Below are positions 6,944 through 15,045 of a stretch of DNA of 64,000 nt, in pieces. This DNA comes from Thermophagus sp052400625. Its GTDB lineage: Bacteria > Bacteroidota > Bacteroidia > Bacteroidales > Marinilabiliaceae. Under the pieces are notes generated by a model. It had not been told where the DNA came from, ran no database searches, and saw only the letters and a list, made by a program, of their open reading frames with translations. The stretch lies in assembly GCA_052400625.1 (NCBI GenBank), contig JBQTGH010000006.1. One strand, given 5' to 3'. Both the position numbers and the translations under genes were made by a program. Within the stretch, counting starts at the first letter, position 1, and each line of letters opens with the position of its first letter.

Positions 6944-8314
6944 TTAAATGGTTTTTGAAAAACGTTTTTGCCCGGTATTCAGTTTAGGATCAAACAAAGC
7001 TGCGATATTTCTGATCAGGAATCGCCCCGATTCTGAAACATTGATTTCATCCTTGTTGAAAACCACCAGTCCGTCGTCGGCCAATGCCTGAAGCCGATCA
7101 ACGTCAAAGTGAGTAACAGATTTCAGTTGTTGAGAAGTCATGTTCAGACGGTTGGCGATTTCGTTCCAGTTGAGATAGTTGTTGCACATTATTTGGTTGA
7201 TGACCTCGCGAACGGCAATGTCGGTGTTATCGGTTTTGTATCCTTTTTCGATTGGAAGTTCTCCATTGTTAACGGCATCAATGTAATGGGGAATGTTTTT
7301 TGTGTTTTGGGCATAAGCATTATGAAGCTGGCTGATGGCCGACATTCCGAAGGCATAGACCTGCCCGGTGGTTTCTTTGGTGCAATAGCCCTGAAAATTA
7401 CGATGAAGAGTTTTATTGCTAAGGGCAATGCTTAGTTGGTCGTCGGGCAAAGCAAAATGGTCCATTCCAATGGGGATATATCCGGCATTGATCATTTCCT
7501 GACGAGCATTCCAAAACATTTGCATTTTATCTTCCGGCCCCGGGATACCGTTTTTTTCGAGTGTTTTCTGATGACTTTTAACCCAAGGTACGTGCGCATA
7601 GGAGAAGGTAACAATCCGGTCGGGATGAGCTTCCACTGCATGACGAATGGTATCCCTAAAAGAGTCCGGGGTCTGGTAGGGTAGCCCATAAATAAAATCC
7701 AGGTTGGCCGATGCCCCTGCCGCATGAAGCTGATCAATAATATCCTTAACCGGCATGGCTGAAGGATCGCGATTGACAGTGAGCAAAATCTTCTCATTGA
7801 AATCTTGAATGCCGAGGCTGATGCGATTGAATCCCATTTTTAATAATCGTTCAATGTATTGAACAGAGAGATAAGCAGGATTACATTCCATGGCTATTTC
7901 TGCGTGTTGTGAAAACTTGAAATGCCGGTAAATGGCACTCATTATTTTTTCTACCTGATCAATGTTCAATGCATTGGGTGTTCCCCCGCCCCAGTGAACC
8001 TGCGTAACCGGTCGTGAAGAATCTATGCGTCCGGCAATCAGATCAATTTCTTTGATCAGGGCGTCGATATATTGATCGTAGAGATCATTGTTTCTGGAAA
8101 TGTGGGTGGTACAGCCACAATAGAAACACAATTTGGAACAGAAAGGAATATGAAGATAGAGTGAAACCGCCTCGGGTTGATGATGGTTTGATTCTTCTAT
8201 GGCCTCAATAAAATCGTGACCGTTAAAATTTTCATGGAAAAAAGTGGCGGGTGGATAGCTGGTATATCTCGGTAGGGGGAGGTTATATTTATCCAATAAC
8301 TTTTGACTAATCAT
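6944..8314 (-). CDS. hemN: Oxygen-independent coproporphyrinogen III oxidase (radical SAM)
   Basis: A 456-residue radical SAM enzyme that decarboxylates coproporphyrinogen III to protoporphyrinogen IX without oxygen. The cluster motif CSKLCFYCGC is at residues 59-68 (C59, C63, C66, plus C68 as in E. coli HemN), preceded by LYLHIPF. GGGTPN and the N-terminal YNLPLPRYTSYPP are the HemN (not HemW) signatures. The C-terminal HemN domain is present (RNFQGYCTKE, then the winged-helix part NMTSQQLKSV). It lies 212 bases upstream of hemG on the same strand. Having this route to protoporphyrinogen suits an organism that grows with little oxygen. Confidence 0.95.
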   Translation of the reverse strand: MISQKLLDKYNLPLPRYTSYPPATFFHENFNGHDFIEAIEESNHHQPEAVSLYLHIPFCSKLCFYCGCTTHISRNNDLYDQYIDALIKEIDLIAGRIDSSRPVTQVHWGGGTPNALNIDQVEKIMSAIYRHFKFSQHAEIAMECNPAYLSVQYIERLLKMGFNRISLGIQDFNEKILLTVNRDPSAMPVKDIIDQLHAAGASANLDFIYGLPYQTPDSFRDTIRHAVEAHPDRIVTFSYAHVPWVKSHQKTLEKNGIPGPEDKMQMFWNARQEMINAGYIPIGMDHFALPDDQLSIALSNKTLHRNFQGYCTKETTGQVYAFGMSAISQLHNAYAQNTKNIPHYIDAVNNGELPIEKGYKTDNTDIAVREVINQIMCNNYLNWNEIANRLNMTSQQLKSVTHFDVDRLQALADDGLVVFNKDEINVSESGRFLIRNIAALFDPKLNTGQKRFSKTI

Positions 8315-8554
8315 CTTTGTGGTATATTTAAAATTGGTTTAAAAAAGCATCCAAAATCCATAAAAAATATTTTGGAAGCGCTGCGCTGTCGGGCAAAATT
8401 ACTCAATTCCCCGAAAGGGAAAGAGTATATGGTCGTAACAGATAACGCACCACTTGGTTTTCGTTTTTGGGAAAAAGTTTTTTTAATGCTTTAATTTATT
8501 CTGGGGAATGGCTTTGTTTTGTGGTCTCCCCGTATCTTGGACTTTCTCACGGTA

Positions 8555-8996
8555 TCATCGGCATGGAGGCGGTCTGATGGCATTAATACTCAAAAATGGA
8601 GAAGAGGGTAAAATGTGATTTAGCGGCGGGGCTAATCTTAATAAATAGAAAAACTGTATGACACAGAGAGTGGAAAAAGTTTTTTGTATGGACTGTTTTA
8701 AGGAGTGTTGATGCTTGAGGAAATTTATATCATAGGAGGCCATGTTCTCCCGGGTATAGTGGTGGTTATATCCGGTAATCTCGGAAGGGTTATATTTATC
8801 CTCCATGTGGTCCGACTGTTCCGGAATGCGAAGTGCCAGACCGAAGAGATAGAACCCTACAAACAGGCAATATGGTATACTGGTAGTAAATACCCCAAGC
8901 AGGAACATAATCCGATTTTTCTGATTGGTCAAAGGTAATGAAACGAGCATGGACAGGAAAAAATCCCACACCAAAAATGATTGTAATTTTTGCCAT
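8555..8996 (-). pseudogene. Frameshifted small membrane protein gene (unassigned)
   Basis: Starting from ATG at 8996, 31 bases after the tautomerase stop, the frame reads MAKITIIFGVGFF. It then needs one base removed from the run of six A (plus strand, 8958-8963) to continue as LSMLVSLPL and the strongly hydrophobic IMFLLGVFTTSIPYCLFVGF. Joined in this way it gives two membrane helices and a polar tail. As written the frame is broken, or translation begins at a TTG at 8974. I do not recognise the family. Alternatives are a sequencing error, a phase-variable tract or simple decay. The tail beyond about 8700 may not be genuine coding sequence. Confidence 0.35.
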
Positions 8997-9027
8997 GGAA
9001 TTTCTTCCCAGCACTTTTGCCGTCGGA

Positions 9028-9372
9028 TTAGAATGTTGTTTTGTTCCAGCCCCAGTGGTTGGCAGGTGCATCCGAAAACTCAATATAAATGCGAGCCGGG
9101 TCAATGTCTAGTTCCTGATGCACCAGCTCTGCCATTGCCTTGGTAAGGAGGTTGATCTGCTGAGACGTTAATCCAATGCTTTTTATCTCCAAATAGGCGG
9201 TTGCTTCATCGGTTCCGTTAAAGGTCATGGGTCCTTCCGCATCGAAACGGGTCATCACATATTTCTCTGACTTTTGCAGCAGCTCAGCCAAATTCTTGGA
9301 AGCAATCTTCAAAAATACTTGTTTCGCTGCAACATCTACCGATTTGTTGGTACTGATTTTTAGTAATGGCAT
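9028..9372 (-). CDS. MIF-like tautomerase
   Basis: A 114-residue protein of the macrophage migration inhibitory factor / phenylpyruvate tautomerase family, whose catalytic base is the N-terminal proline after Met removal. The sequence starts MPLLKIST, and the C-terminal IDPARIYIEFSDAPANHWGWNKTTF matches the conserved MIF ending (YINYYD...NVGWNNSTF type). Length is exactly that of MIF. It sits 142 bases downstream of mevalonate kinase on the same strand, possibly as the last gene of that cluster. Its natural substrate is unknown, and no link to isoprenoid synthesis can be claimed from sequence. Confidence 0.88.
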   Translation of the reverse strand: MPLLKISTNKSVDVAAKQVFLKIASKNLAELLQKSEKYVMTRFDAEGPMTFNGTDEATAYLEIKSIGLTSQQINLLTKAMAELVHQELDIDPARIYIEFSDAPANHWGWNKTTF

Positions 9373-9514
9373 AATTCAATTTTTTAGAATTCCGAAAACA
9401 GCTATTACGAATTAAGTGCAGATGGCAAATAGCTAAGATCCGGTCGTTTATACGTGTCATTGATCCGCTTGTAAGGCCGGATAAAATTAGATAAATCTTT
9501 GGAAACGATATGAA

Positions 9515-10501
9515 TTAGAACAATGCATTCTTAATGTCATGGTAAACGGGTATGATTTCCAAACCTTTACTTTCAAAAAAATGTTTCGTTTTTTGAATGT
9601 TAGGTGTAAATCCCAAGATATAGCCACCGCCGCCTGAACCGCAAAGCTTTAGATAATAGTCGTCCGACCGGATGCCTTCCATCCATAAATCATGGATAGA
9701 ATGAGGAACCATTTTCCTAAGGAATTGTTCCTGAAGGGTTGACAACTCTTTAAGAGTCTCGTAGAATTGTTCTTTTTGGTTTTCAATCATATTGTTAATA
9801 CAGGAATTGTTCACCCTTGTTAGATCCTTTTCAACGAAATTGTGAAATGATGCGTCATTATTGTATTGATTCATAAATCCCTGTACCAGAGGTGCTGTTT
9901 TGCCGGGTTTGCCACTATTGATGAGAAAGATTCCATCGGATTGTTTTTTATGGTAGCCCGGTAGACCCACTGGTTCGATATGGTCCAAATCTTTCAGCAA
10001 AAGAGGATGTTTCATGTAACAGATGAGGGGGTCAATTCCAGAGCTGGTACCGTGAAACCATGTCTCCAGTTGCGCCAGCTGCTCTTTAAGGATCCTGATG
10101 TTTTGGGGAGATACAAGCCTTTTTTCGTGCGGGGCGTCAGTGACGTATCGTTGAAAAAAGGCTGCTACCAGTGCTCCACTGCTGCCGAGTCCGTAACCCT
10201 CCGGAATGGTGGATTCGAAATATAGGCCTTGATCCAGATCTTCCTTTAATTTTTCAGTGTCAAAATCGCAGAGTAATTCCTGGTTTTCGGATAAAGTATG
10301 TAGGTAATACCAAAATTCATACAGATGTTGGTTGCTACGCTGTGCAAAAGCCAGGTCGGTATAACTTTTTTGGTTGGGGAAAGCCAACTGACCATTGAAA
10401 TGGGAATAAGGAATGGTTAGTCCCATTGATCCATTAATGATGGTGTATTCCCCAAAAAGCATTATTTTGGAATAAAATAGCTCTCCTGCTTCAGTCTGCA
10501 T
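9515..10501 (-). CDS. mvk: Mevalonate kinase (GHMP family)
   Basis: A 328-residue GHMP kinase expected to phosphorylate mevalonate at C5. Seen are an N-terminal KIMLFGEYTIINGSMGL (GEY, with the substrate-binding start), the ATP loop EGYGLGSSGALVAA (GLGSSGA at 104-110), WFHGTSSGIDPL (residues 148-158, with the Asp typical of mevalonate kinases) and the C-terminal glycine motif LKLCGSGGGGYILGF. It is the last kinase gene of the minus-strand mevalonate cluster, 68 bases after the decarboxylase. The assignment between mevalonate and phosphomevalonate kinase rests on the FHG-SSGID motif and on the GYDIA protein filling the other slot. Confidence 0.82.
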   Translation of the reverse strand: MQTEAGELFYSKIMLFGEYTIINGSMGLTIPYSHFNGQLAFPNQKSYTDLAFAQRSNQHLYEFWYYLHTLSENQELLCDFDTEKLKEDLDQGLYFESTIPEGYGLGSSGALVAAFFQRYVTDAPHEKRLVSPQNIRILKEQLAQLETWFHGTSSGIDPLICYMKHPLLLKDLDHIEPVGLPGYHKKQSDGIFLINSGKPGKTAPLVQGFMNQYNNDASFHNFVEKDLTRVNNSCINNMIENQKEQFYETLKELSTLQEQFLRKMVPHSIHDLWMEGIRSDDYYLKLCGSGGGGYILGFTPNIQKTKHFFESKGLEIIPVYHDIKNALF

Positions 10502-10569
10502 AATCGATTGGTTTCAACATTAAGAAAAAATAAATAGACAAATAGATTTACCGGTTCAGGGTTCATTGA

Positions 10570-11616
10570 TTATTTCTGTTGCGAGATCTTTTGGGGACCG
10601 TCACCTATATGGTCGTGGATTATGGTTCCCTTTTCGCATAAGGGTTTTAATTTTTGATTTTCCCATTTTACAATTTCTTTTTTTACATTCTGGGGATAGA
10701 GTAAGTGGATGTTGGGCCCGGCATCGAGGGTAAAGGTAACAGGCAGTCCACTATTTTGTTGAAATTCTTTAATTTCATTGATAAGAGATAATGTTGCCGG
10801 CAGCATGAGAGTGAAGGAAGGATGACTGCTCATCATCAGCCCGTGCAACGACATGGCTTCGTTCTCTGCAATGGTGCTGAATCCTTCCCAGTTGCCGTTT
10901 TCCAAATGTTTTAGCAATAGTAATGTGTTATTGTGAGCCTGTTTGATTCTCCCATTTCGAAAAGGATGGTCATGCATCAAGGCATGACCGGCAGTGCTGC
11001 TTACTTTTTTTCGTTGATCGGAAACAATAAGAATATCATCCTGAAGGGTTTTAAAAAGGGGATGTATCTTAATGGGGAGAGGTATGGCATGAAAATCTGA
11101 ACTTTCCGGTATTTCCGGTAAATGTCCCCAAAGGTTCCATCCCCCGTAAACAGATCTGGCGGCACTTCCGGAGCCTATTCTGGAGAGATAGGAGACTTCC
11201 TGAATAGAGAGGTTTTTTTCGCCGGCTACTTGTTGTTGGAGGTCTGCCAGACAGAAGGCAAGCGCTGACATAGCACTGGCCGATGAGGCAATGCCGGAAC
11301 TATGGGGAAAAGTATTGGAACTGTAAATGTTTAAATGGAACTGATCAATAAGAGGAATGCGGGAGCGTATCCGATCGAGAAACTTTTGAATTTTAGGACG
11401 AAAGGCCGGCTTTTCTTCATTGTTAAGGTAAAATGAAAATCCGCTGCTTTTTGTGGGTGTGAGAGAAACGGTGGTTGTGGTTACAGCTTTTGACAAGGAA
11501 AAGCTCACCGAAGGGTTGATCGGTTGCTGTAGCTCTTTTTTACCCCAATACTTTACAATGGCCAGGTTTGAAGGTGATTGCCAGGTAGAGGTGTATGCCG
11601 ATGAGGTGGTGTTCAT
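10570..11616 (-). CDS. mvaD: Diphosphomevalonate decarboxylase
   Basis: A 348-residue enzyme of the GHMP superfamily that converts mevalonate diphosphate to isopentenyl diphosphate with ATP and loss of CO2. Signature stretches are PSNLAIVKYWGKKE (residues 15-28), NTFPHSSGIASSASA (101-115, the ATP loop), RIGSGSAARSVYGGW and the C-terminal LDAGPNIHLLYP with the conserved Asp. Length is slightly above the usual ~330. It starts one base after the stop of the GYDIA kinase and is surely co-transcribed with it. Confidence 0.93.
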   Translation of the reverse strand: MNTTSSAYTSTWQSPSNLAIVKYWGKKELQQPINPSVSFSLSKAVTTTTVSLTPTKSSGFSFYLNNEEKPAFRPKIQKFLDRIRSRIPLIDQFHLNIYSSNTFPHSSGIASSASAMSALAFCLADLQQQVAGEKNLSIQEVSYLSRIGSGSAARSVYGGWNLWGHLPEIPESSDFHAIPLPIKIHPLFKTLQDDILIVSDQRKKVSSTAGHALMHDHPFRNGRIKQAHNNTLLLLKHLENGNWEGFSTIAENEAMSLHGLMMSSHPSFTLMLPATLSLINEIKEFQQNSGLPVTFTLDAGPNIHLLYPQNVKKEIVKWENQKLKPLCEKGTIIHDHIGDGPQKISQQK

Positions 11617-11617
11617 A

Positions 11618-12535
11618 TTATTGGTTTAGAATTATATCTTGAAATTTGAATATTGTTTTGAAACCTTTGGATTGAAAATATTTTTTGGTGGCAACATCCG
11701 ACATTAGAGAAAGAGCCAGAAAAAAGTCGCCACCCCACGCCCCGAGTGATTTCACTGTTCCTATGAAATCGGAAAAATACAATTGTTTTAGAGGCATTAA
11801 TCCCGTGATTTTGCTGATGATGGATTCGTGCTCATCCATAAGCTCCATGAAATTTTCCGGCAACGGCTCTATGGCCATTTGATGAGCTATTTGCGTAGCT
11901 CGTTCCAGTTTTTTTTCTGTCTTCGAAATATCTTTTAAATGTTGTTGAATGGCATTCTTGGAGTTTTGTTTCCGGTTAAGAAATCCAACCCATAGTTGGT
12001 CCAGAAACGGGGGGGTGAACGTTGTTTCTTGGATTACCGGCATATTCTTATCTTTCAATCGAAAGAAAAGAGGGCTTTGTGCTGTTGCACAGGCTATATC
12101 GTATCCTGATCCGCCAAATGTTTGTGCGAGAAGAAGGTAGGGGTCGATGTTTAACCATTGTGCGATATTGCTAATGAGTGTTGAGCTGCTTCCCCAGCCC
12201 CATGAAGGGGAAAATTCCAAGTGAGTATTCACCTCTTTGCCCGATAAAATTTTTGGATCCCCCTTTAAACGGATTGCCTTTATTAGTATGTTTTTAAGTT
12301 TTTCTGCCAATTGTATGTTGGTCGCATTTTTTATTGCCAGATCAGACGTGTAGTGAGCAGAGAACCATATGCCTTCAGTGTGTGTCGCCTGCCATATCAG
12401 ATCATCCCCCGAAATGGTCCTGCACGTCAAGGATTGGCCATGTTGTAAGGGAACAGCCAGGCCGGTGGCACCGAAAAGGATCAAGTATTCCCCGGACAAA
12501 AGCAGTTTTCCGTTGGAGCGAATGGTACAGGTCAT
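11618..12535 (-). CDS. GYDIA-family GHMP kinase (candidate phosphomevalonate kinase)
   Basis: A 305-residue GHMP kinase carrying the diagnostic GGSGYDIACA (GYDIA at residues 144-148), a motif that names a Bacteroidota-specific family. The N-terminal SNGKLLLSGEYLILFGATGLAVPL and the ATP loop SWGWGSSSTLISNIA (111-125) are clear. Its ATG overlaps the HMG-CoA reductase stop by 4 bases (ATGA) and it ends one base before mvaD, so it is fixed in the mevalonate operon. With mevalonate kinase and decarboxylase both present, the missing step is phosphomevalonate phosphorylation. That is the most economical job for this gene, though it is inference. Confidence 0.8.
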   Translation of the reverse strand: MTCTIRSNGKLLLSGEYLILFGATGLAVPLQHGQSLTCRTISGDDLIWQATHTEGIWFSAHYTSDLAIKNATNIQLAEKLKNILIKAIRLKGDPKILSGKEVNTHLEFSPSWGWGSSSTLISNIAQWLNIDPYLLLAQTFGGSGYDIACATAQSPLFFRLKDKNMPVIQETTFTPPFLDQLWVGFLNRKQNSKNAIQQHLKDISKTEKKLERATQIAHQMAIEPLPENFMELMDEHESIISKITGLMPLKQLYFSDFIGTVKSLGAWGGDFFLALSLMSDVATKKYFQSKGFKTIFKFQDIILNQ

Positions 12536-13854
12536 GAATTAATTTGTTGTCGACGATTAATTAAAAAGTCTTTGACCGCTTTAGCAGATACGGTTTTATT
12601 TTGGAAGTATTGTTCTGCCGCGGATTTCTCTTCCTGAGATGCCTCTTCAGTGTTGAGTAAATTGCTGAGGTGTAGTTTCATATGGCCTTTTTGTATGCCT
12701 GTGGTTACCAACGATGCTACTGCCGAAAAGTTATTAGCCAAACCTGCGGAGGCTGCAATGCTCATCAGTTTCCTAGCCGACGGATTTCCGAGCATCTCAA
12801 TGGCCAGTTTTGCCAGTGGATGGAGACGTGTTAATCCGCCGACTGTACCTAGAGCCATAGGCATGGTGAGCTCCATGCGAAACATATTGTCGGCGCTGAT
12901 ATTGCATTTTGACAAGGAACGGTATTGCCCACCTCTGGCGGCCCAGGCATGGCCTGCAGCCTCTACGGCTCTGAAGTCATTCCCGGTGGCTATTACGACG
13001 GCGTCGGTACCATTAAAAATACCTTTATTGTGTGTGACGGCCCGAGAAGTATCCCATCCGGCAATATCCATGGCAAGTTTAAATTTCTCGGCAAATTGTT
13101 CTGTAGAAAGATTCGCTGCAAATGGTTTCAGGGCCGATATCGGACATTCTACTTTTGTCGTAACCAAACATTCGGTGGTGAAATTGGATAGAATGGCCAT
13201 AATGATCTCCATTTCACCGTATTGTTTTAAAGCATCGTGCGAATGAAAAAACTTTTTGAGCGGTTCTTTCATCTCCTCCAGACATGAGTTAATAAAGTTG
13301 GCCCCCATGCTGTCGGCAGTTTCGAAGAGCACTTCCAATTGGTAGATCGATGGCTGGTCTGGTAGCGGAATAATGGAGATTTCTTTAATGCCTCCTCCGC
13401 GTTTTTCCATGTTGGCAGTTATTGGTGCCACGGCATCCAGTAAGGTCTGATTCAACTTCTGTGAGAGTGCATTAAGGCTTTTTCCCGGTCCATTCCATTT
13501 AAACCAAATGTGTCCTTTTTTTAGTGTGCCGTGAATGGTGGTTTTAAATCCCCCATTCTTTGCCCAGAAAGAAGCTGCGCGGCTTGCTGCTGCTACAACC
13601 GAGCTTTCCTCCACAACCATGGGGACCACGTACCATTGGTCATCGATTCTAAAGTTAGGAGCAACACCAAAGGGGAGAAAATAGTTGGAGAGGGTATTTT
13701 CAGAAAAATCGTCAAACAAATCCTGTTGCGCGGCATGACGATAGGAGGCCAGCCGATTAGGAAAATCGGATGGTAAATGGTAAGCATCAAGTAGCTTTTC
13801 TATTTTTTCTTTCCGTGAAAGTTTTGAGAAACCTTGAAGAACGGAATTCATCAT
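12532..13854 (-). CDS. mvaA: Hydroxymethylglutaryl-CoA reductase (class II-like)
   Basis: A 440-residue HMG-CoA reductase that makes mevalonate from HMG-CoA. The N-terminal FSENTLSNYFLPFGVAPNFRIDD and YVVPMVVEESSVVAAAS correspond to the class II ENVIG-type substrate region. DSMGANFINSCLEEM and the C-terminal GTVGGLTRLHPLAKLAIEML complete the catalytic core. There are no membrane segments, so the enzyme is soluble. Class II reductases can run in the catabolic direction, but here two kinases, the decarboxylase and IPP isomerase flank it, which argues for synthesis. It lies 20 bases after fni and overlaps the GYDIA kinase by 4. No HMG-CoA synthase is nearby. Confidence 0.93.
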   Translation of the reverse strand: MMNSVLQGFSKLSRKEKIEKLLDAYHLPSDFPNRLASYRHAAQQDLFDDFSENTLSNYFLPFGVAPNFRIDDQWYVVPMVVEESSVVAAASRAASFWAKNGGFKTTIHGTLKKGHIWFKWNGPGKSLNALSQKLNQTLLDAVAPITANMEKRGGGIKEISIIPLPDQPSIYQLEVLFETADSMGANFINSCLEEMKEPLKKFFHSHDALKQYGEMEIIMAILSNFTTECLVTTKVECPISALKPFAANLSTEQFAEKFKLAMDIAGWDTSRAVTHNKGIFNGTDAVVIATGNDFRAVEAAGHAWAARGGQYRSLSKCNISADNMFRMELTMPMALGTVGGLTRLHPLAKLAIEMLGNPSARKLMSIAASAGLANNFSAVASLVTTGIQKGHMKLHLSNLLNTEEASQEEKSAAEQYFQNKTVSAKAVKDFLINRRQQINS

Positions 13855-13874
13855 TATTAATATTTATAAAGTTC

Positions 13875-14900
13875 TTAAAATCCTGTTTTGCGAACGGGGT
13901 TGACTACCGGAACAAGATATTGCATGGTTATTCCTAGCGCTTTTTGCATTTGTTCCACATAGTTTTTGAGTGTTTGATAGTCTTCCATGGCATATTTCAT
14001 AAAGGCAGAGGCCATTCCAAACACCGATTTTAATGAGCTGATCTGCGTGAGATAATAACCGTCTGTCACGTTTCTGATTCCTCCGGAGATAATTAGTTGC
14101 CGGCATTTTACCGGATATTTTGCGGTTATTTCATTGACAAAAGCCGTCATTTGTTCGGCACTATGCCCCATGGAAACAAACTGATCGAAGAGTCCAAGAT
14201 GGGCTGGATTTTTCTCTTTGATTCTATTAATTTCCAGCTTTGAAAAGTTTGTACCTCCTAATGCGCCAAATTCTATGGCTTCAAGAGGAAGAGAAAGAAG
14301 TCGTCGCAAACTTTCCGGGCCCATTCCCTGACCTACTTCTTTTATAATAATACGAAGGTTGGTTCGGGATAGAAATGCTTCGATGGTTTCAATGGGTGGA
14401 ACATGAATGGTATCACCTTCGGGTTGAAAGGCCTCCTGAAAAGGATTGACATGAATAATCAGACCATCGGCATTGAGTCGGTGGACCATCTCTTCAACTT
14501 TTTCTTCCTGATTTCGGGCAATGATTTTTTCGATTTGTGCAATGCCGAGATTGGCATACAGGGGAGTATCTTCTCCCATATATTCTCTGACATTGAAGTC
14601 AGCCCAGTGTTTATCAGAATCAAGAAGTGTGCGACACGATCCCAGTCCCATCCCCATCCCAAATTCACCACATGCTCGTGCCAGATTTCGATTGATGATA
14701 CCACCCATTTGTGTTCCGCCGGTCATGCTGCTGACCCATATGGGCAGCTTCATGGATTTCCCGGCAAAGGAGAAGGTCTTGAACCGGCCGTTATGGTGTG
14801 CTGCCAACAAAGGCTCATAATGAAATCTGAGGTCGGCGTTGTCCTTTTGGGTACGGGACGACAATGCCATATTAATGTGATCTTTTTTTCGGTCGCTCAT
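13875..14900 (-). CDS. fni: Type 2 isopentenyl-diphosphate delta-isomerase
   Basis: A 341-residue FMN-dependent isomerase that interconverts IPP and DMAPP. Characteristic are the start RKKDHINMALSSRTQ, the PIWVSSMTGGTQMGGIINRNLA nucleotide-binding part, HVNPFQEAFQPEG (HLN-x-QE equivalent) with the catalytic Gln region, and VGQGMGPESLRRL. ISGGIRN and the C-terminal SVFGMASAFMKYA form the phosphate-binding end. It is the first gene of the mevalonate cluster and the closest to the upstream leucine-catabolic genes (145 bases away, same strand). Confidence 0.93.
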   Translation of the reverse strand: MSDRKKDHINMALSSRTQKDNADLRFHYEPLLAAHHNGRFKTFSFAGKSMKLPIWVSSMTGGTQMGGIINRNLARACGEFGMGMGLGSCRTLLDSDKHWADFNVREYMGEDTPLYANLGIAQIEKIIARNQEEKVEEMVHRLNADGLIIHVNPFQEAFQPEGDTIHVPPIETIEAFLSRTNLRIIIKEVGQGMGPESLRRLLSLPLEAIEFGALGGTNFSKLEINRIKEKNPAHLGLFDQFVSMGHSAEQMTAFVNEITAKYPVKCRQLIISGGIRNVTDGYYLTQISSLKSVFGMASAFMKYAMEDYQTLKNYVEQMQKALGITMQYLVPVVNPVRKTGF

Positions 14901-14939
14901 CTTATCAAATTAATGTCACTGCTAAGCGGTTATTTCTGA

Positions 14940-15038
14940 TTATCGGTCTAAATTTCTATCATTATTTTGTCGTAATACAGTTTCTCCGGGACTATTATCT
15001 GTTAAGTCTGTGTTGTTATTCGCCACTACCTTCTCCAT
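14940..15038 (-). CDS. Possible 32-residue small protein between two clusters
   Basis: A short frame from ATG 15038 to TAA 14940 begins 8 bases after the acyl-CoA dehydrogenase stop and ends 39 bases before fni. The product is hydrophilic (VVANNNTDLTDNSPGETVL and a charged RQNNDRNLDR end), with no membrane or signal features. Nothing shows that it is expressed. It could equally be plain spacer. It is listed only because it is snugly placed between two genes on the same strand. Confidence 0.2.
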   Translation of the reverse strand: MEKVVANNNTDLTDNSPGETVLRQNNDRNLDR

Positions 15039-15045
15039 ATTTGTG

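Noticed and set aside
8571..8580. GGTCTGATGG as a further copy of the leader-element core
   Set aside because: Only ten bases match (CCATCAGACC on the minus strand). Neither the arms nor the 3' end are present, so this is probably chance.
12650..13246. 198-residue frame antisense to HMG-CoA reductase
   Set aside because: It is a shadow of the mvaA coding sequence without independent support.
14403..14939. 178-residue frame antisense to fni
   Set aside because: It is a shadow of fni; no recognisable protein features.
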